From Hybos culiciformis (Eukaryota > Arthropoda > Insecta > Diptera > Hybotidae): a stretch of DNA of 64,000 nt. The notes below the pieces were generated by a model, which searched no databases, was not told the origin of the DNA, and saw only the letters and a program-made list of their open reading frames with translations. The translations under genes and the position numbers were made by a program. Position 1 is the stretch's first letter; each line of letters begins with the position of its first letter. The stretch lies in contig OZ023273.1 of assembly GCA_964007475.1 (NCBI GenBank), forward strand, positions 144,805,308 through 144,869,307, given 5' to 3'. Below are positions 1 through 13,602 of this stretch, one piece after another.

Positions 1-3000
1 ACTTTAGTACCTAGTATATATTTTTTTTTTGCATTGAAAATATACATTTTGTTTTATTTTCATATACAGTTTACGCATTTGAGTTTAGAAGTTTTTAATT
101 TTTTTAAAAAAAAGATATAGGATACGATACTACTCGTAGAAGAAGATGTAGAAAAATTGAAAATTTAACATCTTTTTATATAAAATGTAAAATTTTGTGC
201 CACAAGATCAGGTATCGGTACTAATTCTATTTTTGACAAAACTCTAAATTGTTGAAAAAAAAAAGTCTAAATGTCGAATGAAACTATGCCAAAATTTTGT
301 ATTTTATAATTTTGTACTACTTTGACATAGATAGATTTAAAATACAGAATTTTCTACATTCAAATGGTTTCTAAATAATTTTTTGAAATACAGAAACTTT
401 TATAATGATTTTTTTTTAATGTTATTATATTTTTTTTTTTTATTAATTTTTGACTTTACAATTTTTTATAATATTTTAATGCTTTTCGAATTTTCTTTTA
501 CAGTTGAATGAATTTGTTCATTCCGTAGAGTACATTTCTTAGAATTCATTCAAACAGACTAGCTAAAAAAGTTTTTTCATCTATTCTGTTGACATTGATA
601 GGTGTAGATTGAAGATCTACTAACCCAGTTAGTAGTACAATTAATTTGTTTTTACTCCGTCACTGTAAAGAACAAAATATCTTCTATACCTCAGTCTTTA
701 AATGAATTAATGAAATTGTCTATTAAAAGATTTCATTTGTACATTTACAAGTTGGTTGGTCAAAAAAATCCTTAAAATAAACGAAATGAAGAATTTAAAA
801 TAAAATCGTCATCAATAAGTTGAATTTAATGAAGCTATTCTGAAAGTATTTATATTTTATATTTATTATGTAATTTTAATTTAATATTTATGAATTTTTC
901 TAGAAATAGTTGTAGGCAAAATATTTTTGTAATTGTTAAATATCAATATCATTAAATTTAAACTAATACATTTGGCCAATTAAAAAAGAAATTTATAAAG
1001 TCGAATAAGAAAAAAAATTTTAAACAAAATATTAAAAGAAAACAAGCAGCATTTTAAAATTTTAAGCTGATTATGGTTAAGACTGTTCTCAGCATGTCAC
1101 AGAGAGGTTGACTGCTTACAACTTTATAACTTCCAGATTATTTATATTGAAGAACCAACTTTTATATACATATATGCAGTTGAAGAAAAATAAAAATATA
1201 ACCTTTCGGATACAATTAGTGTACATACCTAGTCCATTCTTGGATTCGACAGAAAAGTTATCCTTTCGTTAAGACAAATTCGTTTTTTTTTTTTAATTAA
1301 AAATAAATTTTAAAGGTCACTAAATCTTTTCAATTTTAAATTAACAAATTTATGTAAGAAAAATCATAATAAGATTTTCACTTTTTATGTATAAATTTGA
1401 TGGCGCAAAATTTTTAAGATACAAAATATAGGTAGCTCTATATGTATAATTCTATTTAGAAAAATAAACAAAATTTTCATTTCAATCGTTGCCGTAATAA
1501 AAAAAAAATATGAATTTTGTTTTTCCCTGGTCAATGAAAATAAAACAAAAAATCCTTGAACCAATCATATTAGTTTATAGAAAGGAAAAGCATCAAACAA
1601 GATAAATAAAATTCTTCAAAATTATAAATACTATGGCCATTTGAGATTCTAGAAATCAAATATTATGTTGTGAAAAAAAAAGTAATTTATGCTAGCAAAC
1701 ATTCAAGGTATTTTAAATACCAATTTTTTAAGGTTGGTAAACACTCAAGGCAAAATGTTATAGTTTCAACATAACATGACACATAAAAAAATGTATTTGC
1801 ATCTTTAGGGATATATTCATGTTAAAAATGAATCTATTTTTTTTTGGAGTAGTTCAAAAATTCAAATTGAACTGTAATGAGAAAAACCTAAAAATGGAAA
1901 GCAGTATTTTTTAGTTAATATGGAATTTTACTACATCTATTAATTAAACTTTATTGTACAGTGTGAGTGTGACATAGCCAAATACCATGTGACGCTACAC
2001 GACTGTTTGAATGGAAGCTCATAACTTTACTTTAATATAAAATATTTCTTTGTGAAAAAATATTTCAATCATCAAGCCAGATCAGCTAAATTGGTTTAAG
2101 CTTTTTAAATTTAATATTAATGGTTTTATATGTTTTCCGTTTGAATGATTATCTAAAACAAAAAATTAGTTAAATTTTTTTATGAATTACTCTAATATAA
2201 TTTTATATTGAAGAAACAAGTAATTTTTCCAGATTTGATATAAATAAATATTTATTTTAATTTACTTTTGTACACATGATAAAACTTTTCTTTTTGAGAA
2301 AATCAATTTCTAAAAGGAGATCAATGAAATGTTTACACATTTTTTTCTTTTTTAATCATAGATGGTTAGATTTATACTATAACAACATAACAAATAAACA
2401 TAAAAATGATTGCATAAAAGAAAAAAAAAGGGATTATTCTAAAAAAAAAGAGGCTGCAATGTTATTTGAATTTTAGCTTTTCTCTTGTGAGATTTAAAAG
2501 TATTTTAAATCAAATAAAAAATTGGATGAGCCATCTGTACTTTGTATTTGATAAATTTTTTTCAACTTAAAATATTCAAATGTAACAAAATATTTTAATG
2601 ATATTATGTAGGTAGGTATGTACAAAATAAATAAACTTGTAAATTTACAAAAATTATTCTTTAATAGAACAAATAAGATTATATAAGTTATAATTAAATA
2701 GCAATAAGTATCATACATACATTATGTTTAGGCATAAAAATAAAAACTGGAACTTTATTATTGAAAATTAATTTGATTTGAAATCCACAATTTTATAAAT
2801 TTTCTTTTAAATTCGAACATAACTACTTAGCTATAAAATATCTATGTATAATATTGTATTACTATCATTTTATCATTATGTTTTATATAATGTTAGATTA
2901 GCGTTACGAAACCAACTCATCAATTCATCTTTTATGGATATTCCAAAAATCTACTTAAATTTTATATTATAGATAGAACAACATAACAATGATTTTTATT

Positions 3001-3150
3001 TATTATAATGTGGTTAAGAATTTATTGCATAAAAATTTGTAACAAAGATTTTCAAAACAATAGATATTCTGTATACCTAGTATCATTGGGATATTTTCAT
3101 TGTGTAAAGTAAATCAATAATATGTATAATGTACAATGTACATAATAATT

Positions 3151-3173
3151 ATTAATAATAATAATAATAATAA
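3151..3173. repeat. AAT trinucleotide microsatellite
   Basis: A run of about seven AAT units inside AT-rich non-coding DNA. No gene overlaps it. Confidence 0.8.
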
Positions 3174-6100
3174 ATATATAATATGATAATTTAATTATAA
3201 TGTGATAAAGATTACACATGATTTGGTATAATAATTTATATTAATAAGTATGGATATAAAATAATAATGATTGGGGTAAGAAGATAAAAAATTATTGGAA
3301 ATATTTAAAAATATTATACAGTCCATCAACTTATATTTATGTAGATACATTATAATTGCTTTTTAAATTAAATACTTAAGTATAATGCTGTGTGTACGGG
3401 TGGCTTTTAATTTAAGAATTTATATGATTTATTATTATTTTCTTTTTAAAATTACCTACATGGACGATGATGTTCAAAGATTTGAGATTATGTGGGATGA
3501 TTTCGTGATGATTAGTTAAAACTGTTTAAAGAAAAATTATCCAAAATCGTTGACATTTAAAGTTTAAGTATGTATATGTTTATTGTTATATCTAAAAAAA
3601 CAGCTTTTAATAGTTAGTCGTTGCATTATTTGTTTATATTTAATAAAAGTACTATTTTTAATGTTAAACAATTGTTTCAAGGATATACCTTTTTTACTTC
3701 GCTATACTGAAGGTTCAATATTTACTCCATATACATAGATAAGTATACTGATTGATATAATAGGTCATAATTCATGTAGGTATCTGCAGGAAATACGGAA
3801 TGATCATTTCAAAATTTTCAAAATTATTGAAATACCCAATAATATAAAAAAAAAATTTTAATATTTTTTTTTTTGATGAAATTGCTTTTTTTTCGTCCAC
3901 ATAATTTCCGAATAAAAAGAAAATCGTTTTATAATATTGTAAGTTTTTGCTAAATCAATCAGAACCCAATTATCTAAAAAGGAAAAGTATAATAATAAAT
4001 AACCCACAACCCTTATACATTTTTTTTTCCTATATTGTTCTCAATGTCTTAATCCGGTTGTTTGTGACATTTGATTATCATGTGCGGTTGATTTTGAGAA
4101 AAAACAACTTCTTACAAAAATTTTGCACTAAGGGTGTTAATACCTAATTTGTAAATCAAAAAATATGTTTAACCCCATTTACTTAATGTTATTGCTTTTC
4201 TTAAGGAATGTAATTTTGGTAAACGACAAAATGAATATTTTTCGTTTCAGAATAATTATAACATTTTGTTAATTTAATAATTACAAGGATAATTGCTTTT
4301 CTGTTCTGTCCATAGTCATAATCTTAATATTTTTTTTGTTACAAAATTTATTAAAAAAAAATACGATTTTTATTAATTTTAATTTGATTGAGATAAGTAA
4401 AAAATAAAATTAGGTAAAAAGTGGACCTGCATTTTAACGGGCCATATACATAATTTTGTTCTTACATCAGATATTAGATATACGTACTTTAAAAGTAATA
4501 AATATATCATAAGCAATTATGTCAAAACTATAAAAATTTCGTCAGACTGATGTAAAATTTGATTCTAATAAATGGTGGTTATTTCAGAGTTATTACCATT
4601 TTCTAAAAATCATTCAGTGAAATTTGTAATTGAAAAGGGTTTCGCGTTGACAAAATAATCATTTGAAATTTTTAAATAATTATTTATAGATTTATATATC
4701 TATATACTTTGTATATTAGAAGTAGATGTATAAATTTTTTAGGATAGCTTCTTTAAATTTAAAAGTTATATAGTTATTTATATTGCAGAAAAATTAAAAA
4801 TTTCTTTAATACTTTTTAAATTCATTCATATTCTAAAATGTGTCCACTTACACCTCATCTGCTTAGAACTTTTTTTGCCATTATAATTCGCGGGAACTTC
4901 TCGTTGAGAACTTCTCGAAATGCTTAGCAAGTTAAAGTTATAACAATTAAAATCAAAATTGTAAGTAATTGGTACATATTATGTACATCAAACATACTAA
5001 TTATTTGAACGCAACATTCATATAAGGTGTATTTTTTATTCAACAATTTTAATATTTTGAATTTTAATATTTTCTCTCATAAATTCAGTAATAAATATAT
5101 CCTAATCATCATATTTTTTCAAAAAGAAAAAAAAATCAAAAAGTTATGTAAAATTAATATCTATAAAAAAAAAGTGAATATTGAGATAGACAATCTTTTA
5201 AAAAATACACGCATAATTTCAACAAACTGCTTAAATTTATATTGTGGGTACTTAATATTTGGAATAAAATAACATATTTCACCAACAGAAGGAAAAAAAG
5301 CAGGAAGTTATTATTATGTTAAAATTCATAAATACCCAGAAAAAACCCTCCTAAAATATATTTGTCATACTTAAATATTTTGATGGTAATTATTTCTAAG
5401 CAAAAAAAGAAAAAAAATATATTAAGAGGAATGCTTGGTACAGACATTTATCGAGAATATTCTAAGAAAGGGGGGTTACAAGCATATACACAAAATGTAT
5501 TTATTGTATAGTGTTAGTCGGATAATTTGTTCGACACTTAACCCTCTTTTATTTTTTCGATAAAAAAAAATCAACAGAAGGGAATCAACAATATAAAATA
5601 AGTTCAAAGAAATGAATCCAGAGAATAGTTTATATTTCTGTCATGAATTAAGTCGAAAAATCTTTATAATATATTGAACTGATTAGCAAAAATGATTTCA
5701 AATCAAATTGCCTCGTATCATTTTAAAATAGTGCCGTAGGTGTTATAATTTATTTTTTAGAGTTCACCGTTTGTGTTTCAAATAAAATGTTTGATTAATA
5801 TCAAATTGTAAAAAGTAGGTTTTTTGCCCACATTAATAAATTTATTTTAAAATTTAAAATGATTTAAAGAAAAATCCATTTACACAACGCCGTAATCGCA
5901 AAGATTTGCTTGTAGTTTTAAGTCCCCTTAAAAAGGAACACAAATCCATAATAACGTTATGAATTTTTCCCTTTAAATAAAGAAAATATAATAATACAAT
6001 GAGAGCTCAAAATTTTCTGAGAATTTCGCGATTTTGGCTTTTAAGTTCTGTTAGAAAGGACTTGAGACCATTGTGACATTAAATCTAAAACTGTACCCAT

Positions 6101-6902
6101 ATTTATACAGCTCTAGCCCCATGTTGATAATTTGCTTTTAAATTAAAAGCATTATTTGAACCAATTATTTAAATGCAATGTAAACGAAAACGAAATAGTA
6201 TGTATGGAAAGATGATTTGATATTTATTTCCTTTTCAAATAAAAAAACTTTACATACCGATGAATCAATTTTGAAAATGTGTTTGATTTTATTGCTACCG
6301 TAGACATTTATGTCTACACCCCTAGTTTAGTTAATTGAGACAAAATTGACCGCCGCTAATGCACACGACTTTCAAATTGACTACTGGTAATCATTTAAAC
6401 ATTTAATAAACTTACTATCCAATATAAGAGAATAGTTTATAGAATGTTAAGTTCCTTTTTCCGGTATGTTTAAATTTCTTTAAAAAGTAAATAAAAAATT
6501 TATTAAATTACAATATTTTCATAATTCATTAACATTAGCATTGTACTGAAGCATAAATGTTGCAAAGTAACGTAGACAAGTCACCCAATGGATTATATTC
6601 TAATGTAATATTTATACTATTTTTGATTATTTTCGTTAACTTTGGCACTTATTAATTGTTAAGCCCGATCCGGCCTATAAGAAAACTATTCTATAAAAGA
6701 ATAAATATTTTTTTAAAAATAGATAATGATTTTATTCCAAGGAAATGAAATTACATTAAAAATTACATTTATTATGTACAAACAATTTAAACCTTAAATT
6801 AATTAATTAAAAAAATTTACACTTTGAAAGCTTCAAGTAAGGAATTTTAGCCTAATTATTTTTAAAATATTTTTTTTTTTATTGAGTAAAGAATAAAAAA
6901 CT

Positions 6903-6908
6903 TTATTT
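6903..6908 (-). promoter_or_regulatory. candidate polyadenylation signal of ACADVL
   Basis: AATAAA on the minus strand, 12 bases past the ACADVL stop codon. It is canonical but very close to the stop. In DNA this AT-rich such hexamers occur often by chance, so the true cleavage site may lie further downstream. Confidence 0.35.
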
Positions 6909-6920
6909 GGTACTTAGTAA

Positions 6921-9272
6921 TTAATTTGATGTAATGACATGTGTTGTATTAACACCTTCGTTAGTACAAACATCATTAGATAATTTAGACATTTTTCGAT
7001 ATATATCCAAATAATTCGAACTAGTTGTGTTTTGTAAATTGGTTCGTGCTCGATCAGAAGCCTATAATTAAAATTATAATAATAATACTATTCTATTTAA
7101 ATGAGAAGTTAGAAAAGTAACATTGAAAAAGAAAAATTTTAATATAATTTACACTTACCTCTAAAGCCCAAGTTTTAGCTAATAAAAGTTCATGCTCGGT
7201 AGTAGGCAGGTTAAGTTTAGCAGCACGTGATGCACGAGATAAAGTTACTACACTTCCATAAATATCAATCGCAGAATCAGCCAGTCTTTTTAATATGAAT
7301 TGTTCATGTATAATATTTTTACCATATTTAACTAATAACCCTTCAACGGTTTGTCCAAATAAATCAACACATTCAGCCGTTTTTTTTGCATATGGTTGAA
7401 GTTCCGGATGAACGAATGAACTCAAATCAGTGCCACCGAATCCAACAGAACGTGCGGCTCGGCGTGACGCTTCGGTGAAAATTAAACCCAAGTTCGCTGC
7501 AGGATTTTTAATAGCCTTTTGAACTTCTTTTAAATGTAAACCAGCGTATTGAATTCCGGTTAAAGCAACAAATAATCTAAGAATATCATTCGAACCTTCA
7601 AAAATTCGAAAGATTCTTAAATCCCGTAAAACACGCTCTAATCCGGGCTGTTTCATGAAACCCATTCCTCCAAGCACTTGAATGGCTTCATCGCAAACGA
7701 ACCATGCCGACTCAGAAGCAAATACTTTTGAAATAGCAGCTTCTAAATGATAATCCTGACTACCTGCATCCATATTTTGTGAAATAGTGTAGGCCATTGA
7801 CTCTGTTACATATTGATGTAATGCCATTCTAGCTATTTTTTCTTGAATTGCACCATATTCCTTTATTTTGCTTCCAAACTGCAAGCGATTATTTGCATGA
7901 TCTGTAGCAATTCTAATGCATTCCTTCATTGTACCAGCTAGTGTTGCTCCCATTCCAAATCTACCATTATTTAATATTTGCATGGCAACTTTAAATCCAT
8001 TACCCTCACCTCCAAGAACATTTGCAATTGGTATTTTGACATTATCAAAATATACTTCAGCAGTATTTGAAGCTTTTATTCCCATTTTTTTCTCTGGTGG
8101 TCCACTTGTGACACCACCAAATCCACGTTCTACGATGAAAGCTGACATCTATGAAAGGTGTATAACACAATATTTATGTTAATTGATTGACAAAGACTAT
8201 TAATGCTTTTTATGCGATTCTAATATTTATTCATTTATGTATTTATTTATTTTATATTTGATTTGGTTAATAAAAATAGATTTAATTAAAATTACCTTGT
8301 TTTTAGTTTCTCCTGTTTTTAAATCTTTGGTTGGAACCTGCGCAAACACTGTCATTATATCAGCAATGCCACCATTAGAAATCCAAATTTTCGAGCCATT
8401 CAAAATAAAATGTTTTCCATCGTCAGATTTAACAGCCTGACACCTTATAGAAGCTGCATCTGAGCCACTACTGGGTTCCGTTAAACAAAATGCCGCATAA
8501 ACTTTTCCAGTAGAAACCATGGGTAAATATTTTTGTTTTTGTTCCGGTGTACCAAACAACAAAACTCCTTTAAAACCTATACTCTGATGGGCGCCAACCA
8601 AAATACCAAATCCCAGATCATGCTTCCCAATTATTTCTGCCATTCTTCCATACTGAGTGTTAGTTAACCCTAATCCACCGTATTCGTTAGGAACTTGCAG
8701 GCCGAATGCACCCAATTCCCAAGCAGCATCTAAAGTCGTTTGTTCAACTTCTGCATTGTCATCATTTTTTGCTGGATTATTGACAGTCTAAGAAAAAAAA
8801 ACTACTTATAAAAAGAATTAAATGTTGAACAGTAAGTTTTGAGTACCTTGAAAAAATTTTCAATAGGATCAACTAAACTAAGAGTAAATTGCTTTTGTTC
8901 GGCATCCATGACATCCGGGAAAGGAAAAACTGAAAATTACAAAATAAAATTCAAAATTAATTCAATATGTGTGAACTTTTATCAGTAATTTTAACGTAAA
9001 CTAAATAAATTTACCTTGTGAAGCTTGTAGCTCCCCACGGAAAATGTTAGCCATGAATGATAAATTTGGACGATTTTTTTCATTCTCCGGAACACGAGAT
9101 TCATTCTCTTTTAATTTTGGCTGGGCAACTGCAGATGCTGATAAGCATCTGAAACAAAATAATAATAAAATTATACCCCTACGTAATATTTATGCTACAT
9201 AAATTAAACTTTGAACTTTTTTGAAAGATTCTGTTTTTTTTTTATTCACTTTTTCATTTTCATCATAGCCAT
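6921..9272 (-). CDS. ACADVL: very-long-chain acyl-CoA dehydrogenase, mitochondrial
   Basis: This flavoenzyme catalyses the first step of mitochondrial beta-oxidation, alpha,beta-dehydrogenation of long acyl-CoAs, at the inner membrane. Exons in transcript order (minus strand): 9272-9250 (tentative), 9148-9015, 8929-8847, 8787-8296, 8148-7159 and 7061-6921. All junctions are GT..AG and phases close to 620 residues, against about 655 in human VLCAD. Family signatures are unmistakable: [37 protein letters not shown] (substrate/FAD loop), [27 protein letters not shown], and [11 protein letters not shown] carrying the catalytic Glu at about residue 428. The C-terminal extension after the dehydrogenase core is present, which separates VLCAD from the shorter tetrameric ACADs. 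ACAD9 is the nearest alternative, but residue matches favour VLCAD. Introns are short (about 60-150 bp). The 5' end is the weak point: the start exon is only 23 nt. No frameshift or lost key residue was seen. Confidence 0.93.
9250..9272 (-). other. ACADVL: tentative first coding exon of ACADVL
   Basis: A 23-nt exon with a good start context (ACCATGGC) encodes MAMMKMK plus two bases. Its GTGAAT donor joins the acceptor at 9148 in the correct phase, giving [20 protein letters not shown], a Lys- and Met-rich N-terminus without acidic residues that could serve as a weak mitochondrial presequence. The donor is non-ideal. An exon further upstream cannot be excluded. Confidence 0.45.
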
Positions 9273-9480
9273 GGTAGGTTCACTTAGAACAAAATTAATT
9301 TCAGTTTTCTTAATGTGTTTCACCTTTCAACCACATGCGGCGCTCTTGTTTGTTTACGTTTTGTTTTATTGTCAACCCAGCCGGCTGAGCTTTTTTTCTT
9401 ATTTATTTTGTTTTTTTGAAATAAAAGTGTTTGGACGTGTAGGTGATTTATTTTGAGAAAAAATTATAAATATCTGGTAG

Positions 9481-9483
9481 AAA

Positions 9484-9514
<31 letters not shown>
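9481..9514. repeat. AAAT tetranucleotide microsatellite
   Basis: About eight AAAT units lie roughly 210 bp upstream of the proposed ACADVL start codon. Confidence 0.85.
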
Positions 9515-9611
9515 AAAAGTTGAATATATTTGAATTTTAATTGTGGATTTTATTTAAAAAAAACAAAAACAAAAACAAAGTTGGATTTATTGGAATTTAG
9601 GTTAATTTAAG

Positions 9612-9613
<2 letters not shown>

Positions 9614-9643
<30 letters not shown>
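9614..9643. repeat. AAT trinucleotide microsatellite
   Basis: About ten AAT units in non-coding DNA upstream of ACADVL. Confidence 0.85.
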
Positions 9644-9645
<2 letters not shown>

Positions 9646-11040
9646 TTAAGATTATACATTTAATTTATTAATTAATAATTATTGCAATAAAATAAATAGA
9701 ATTTTAAGTGAAAATGTTAGAACACAATGTGATATGAACTAAAAAAATTAAGAAAATAAAAAATTTGCTATAAAAATAAATTTATCTTTTATTCATAATC
9801 TCCTTTTTTTCCTGCAAATTTGAATTTAAATAATTTTATTTGAAATATTAGAAATAAATTGCTACCCACAAAAATTTTATTTTTTTAGTTCACCTTCCCT
9901 CCACAAATCCACCAGGCGCTGTAGTAGATCTTTTGAGTGGGCCATCTATTACTATATCTTATCTATGATCATAGCGAATTCAGTTGACAAATAAATTGGA
10001 AAAATAAAAAGAAAAATTTTACTTAGTTAAAATATATGACGAGTTGATAAGAATAGTTTAGACTTTAGAATTAAGATTTCTATATTTAAAACATTTGCCA
10101 TTTCATGCTTTCATTATATACATAAATTCAAAACAGTTTTATTGTTATTAGTTTAATTTTTTACTTTCTTATTAAAAATAATACATAAAATAATAGACTT
10201 GCAAAATGCTTGCAAATCGTTGTAATTGCTTTTTTGAGATATTACATACACATAATTGAATAAAAATAAAAAATTTACAGCTAATAATTTCAATATTAAC
10301 TTATTTGTATTTTACATAATAAAATTTAAACTTTATGACTTCGATGATTAGGATTAAAGATAAGAAATTTATTTGAATTAAACTTGCTTCTTTTTTACCT
10401 CTAAAATTGATTACTAGTAGTTTTTCTTACAATGAATGTTAAATAAAAAAAATAATAATATTATTATTGAACACAATTTTTAGTGGAACTAATTTCTTAT
10501 TCTGGTTTTTGCGGAAGTTTGAGTTTGAATTGAAGGCCGCATAGTATAGTATGTTTATGTAGAAAACTGTAGATACTTTTTTAGGAATAACAGTGCTATA
10601 ATGTTATAAACAAGGGGTATTAAACTGATCGGATAATATCAATATAAAAAATAATATCAACAAATTAAAATGAAATGTAGATAGATATATTGCAATTGAT
10701 GACGTTGAAGGAATTATATAAATACATAGTATAGATATAGATACATAAACATAGTAGAAAAAATATAAATAAATTTGCTTTTTTTTTCATACTAATTTTT
10801 GTAAACTGAACCCTCCAACATAAACAAGGAATTAAAGATTTTTTTGTTCAATCTAAGTAAGTTATCTATAATAAGATAATGTCATTTAAATTAACAAAAA
10901 AAATTATTAAGATAATATGCGTATAACAAATTAAAACGAACCGCATATTCGAAAAAATGCAGATAACTAATGTGCTCTCTAGAGCCTAGTTAATTATGCT
11001 TTTTTTCCCGTTAATTTTCCATTTAAATGAGGTACCAATG
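9644..11040. other. non-coding stretch upstream of ACADVL
   Basis: No coding signal seen. A slightly GC-richer patch at about 9895-9960 sits in otherwise AT-rich DNA. I found nothing in it that I can name. Confidence 0.5.
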
Positions 11041-11225
11041 GGGGTTGGACATTTGTCCGCGATTTGTTTTTGTATCGCGGACATAAAAATTACATTTATC
11101 CGCGATTCAAAATGTCTTTTGTCCGCCGCGGACAAATGACATTTTCCAAAATGACATTTGTCCGCGAAGTTTTCCATACAAATTTCATCGCGGACAAATG
11201 TCCCGCGGACAAATGTCACGGCGCC
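11041..11225. repeat. GCGGACAAATGTC repeat cluster, locus 1
   Basis: The motif TCGCGGACAAATGTC and its complement GACATTTGTCCGCGA occur about seven times within 180 bp in alternating orientation, some copies back to back (GTCCGCCGCGGAC). The cluster is far more GC-rich than its surroundings and can fold on itself. A second copy with the same motif and the shared spacer words TTTTCCAT and CCATACAAATTT lies at 23778-23858, so this is a dispersed repeat family, probably a fold-back or satellite-bearing transposon. Short open frames across it on both strands are by-products of the repeat. Confidence 0.75.
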
Positions 11226-13580
11226 GTACCAATATGCTTGTATTTTGAACCACAATAACTTGAATTTAACCAAAAAAAATAACTGACATCCTTCAAATCA
11301 TTTCCGAAAAACTCGGAGAAAGCTATCTAGCTAGGTACCTACCTATACTTTATGCAGAGCAATAAAGAATTTTTGAATTTTTATATCTGAGCAGAGAGGG
11401 TCTTGAAACGTTTGTGAAATTTTGTAGAGACAACTGAAATGAAATAACTAACTCTCCAAGTTCAGTTATTAATACCTTTTTATTTTTATATTCAACTCAA
11501 TGAAATAGCTACCCACAACTTACTTAATGTTCCTGATTTTCAATTACTGATTTATATTGAAAATGTCGTATTGTCGACATTCATATTTAGAAAGTCATTG
11601 AAAAATTTACACTGTGTCTAGGTACAAAGGTCATTTTCTTGGGAGCAAAAATAAATAAAAATAAAAATTTAATTTATGCTTTTAATTTTTTTTTTTTTTT
11701 AACTATTTTTCTAAGTTTTTTTTCTTTAATATAATATTAGGTATATACCTGGTTATTTCTTTTTTTGCTAAATTTTTTGTGTTTTTTATCAATGCAAACC
11801 GAAACATTTTTGCACCAAATTATTATTTTTTATTCTTATTTCGTAAATAATTTTATATAACTTTCTTATTTTTTTATTATTATTAATATTTTTTAATTTT
11901 TATTTTTTAAAATTTTCGAACTTTATTAATGGAATTAAATTAATAGAATAAAATTATACAAATAAAACTATATTATATTTATTTTGTTTTTAAAATAATA
12001 AAAAAATGAATCATTTCGACAAATCATAAAAAAAATTTCTGTTTGACATTTAATTTACGATATTTGTTTTTTATACAGATTTTTTCATAGACATGGGAGC
12101 GATATTATTTTTGTTTTCATTTGAAGTTTTTTTATCATATAAGAATATCGTAAAATCTTATTACAAATTTGTGCAGAAAGAAAAAAAGTTACCAATTAAT
12201 AAGGAATCCTTTTTATACTACTAAAAAGGTTCTAACATTACTAAAACATGAAATAGGCTTAAAAAAATCTCTTACAAAACAGGTTTTAGGTATATTTGTT
12301 TTTAAAAACTTACAAAAATATTTCATCCTTTCCTTTCGAACTCAATCAAAAAGAATTATGAAATACAATTTTCGGTTAATTTTAAAAAATCACGACTGAA
12401 GAGACAAGCTAGTATATTTAAGTTTTAAAAAAGTCAAATAGGTTTTAGCTTTTTCCTATACATATTAAATGTTTTGATAAAAATATAGAATTAGTTATAG
12501 TCATAATGTAACATAAATTTCTTAGTAGTAAAGTAGCATAGGCACTTAATCTCTAAATATAAGTAATTATAATGTAATTGTATTATATCAGCTTGAAAAT
12601 AAATGAATTTGAAGACTGAAGATGTATTTTAAGGCTAAGAAAATTTGATGAAACCTGATGAAACCTACATGAATAGCTGTTTTAATAAAAATGTATTGCC
12701 ATTATCATTAAAATTAACAACCCCAACCCCATGTATTTATCTATAAAGTTTTATGATTTTAAGTTATAATGTTGCAATAGAAAATACCTTCTTTCTAACG
12801 GCAAGCATCTATTCGTAATGTTAAATACTTACATATGAATGAACTCAAGAGGAATTTGTTATACGATGATGATGCATGATGATAGAAAAATAAAACTTTT
12901 AATTTATTCTTTTTTGCAAAATTGAAATATGCAAAAAAAAAAAAAATTAAAAATCAAAAGCATAATAATTATGTATTGGATATTTGTACTTTTGTAGGTA
13001 CATAATTTAAGCATCTGTATTTGTTTTTTTTTTTGAAAAATGTGTGCAAAACATATTAAATATTAACAAATCCTTATAATTTTTTTTAAGTTCATAACAA
13101 GGATTGTGCAATATATGTACGAAGAAAGCAAAAAAAAACAATTATTGAAGAATAATCAAATCGTTATACGAATAAAATTAAATGTAATAATAATAATTAA
13201 ACGGAAATAGAGCACGCGCCGCTATTTTTAATAGTTTCCGGTTAATTCAAAACATTTATTTATATTTATATGTACCTATATATATTTTTTTTCAGAAATA
13301 ATAAGGAACGTCAACAAGATTTTGCTATAACAACAAAAAAGGATCAAATCGCATTCCTCCTTCTTTTTCTTCGTCTTGAAAGTTCTTTTTTTTATAATAA
13401 ACTGTTAATACGAAGCATATGTCAATGTTTGTATCCTTTTGAATTAAATTCCATACATACCAGGTGTAATTGCAATTTAAATTTTATAAGTACATAACAT
13501 AAATACTGCTGATATAAAATAAATCAAATTTAAAAAAAATAATTATATGTAGTAATTATGAATTCTTTTTAGGTATATAT

Positions 13581-13602
13581 GTAGGTATGTATGTATGTAT
13601 GT
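13581..13602. repeat. GTAT tetranucleotide microsatellite
   Basis: About five GTAT/GTAG units in non-coding DNA. Confidence 0.75.

Larger units (their letters stand above)
1..6920. other. AT-rich non-coding stretch upstream of the ACADVL 3' end
   Basis: I see no credible coding exon here. The few open frames are 60-80 residues long, rich in Phe, Ile, Lys and Asn, without recognisable motifs, and fit chance openings in AT-rich DNA. The stretch holds homopolymer A and T runs and one short AAT microsatellite. It may be intergenic DNA or intron of a gene outside the window; the sequence does not decide. Confidence 0.6.

Noticed and set aside
7916..8182. 88-residue open frame on the plus strand
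   Set aside because: Antisense shadow of a well-supported ACADVL exon.
9905..9925. CTCF-like word CCACCAGGCGCTG upstream of ACADVL
   Set aside because: Lacks three central bases of the usual CCACCAGGTGGCGCTG-type core; a single partial match is not evidence of a site.
11064..11258. Open frames across the GCGGACAAATGTC cluster
   Set aside because: Periodic residues (ADKCH and similar) are produced by the DNA repeat, on both strands; not a protein gene.
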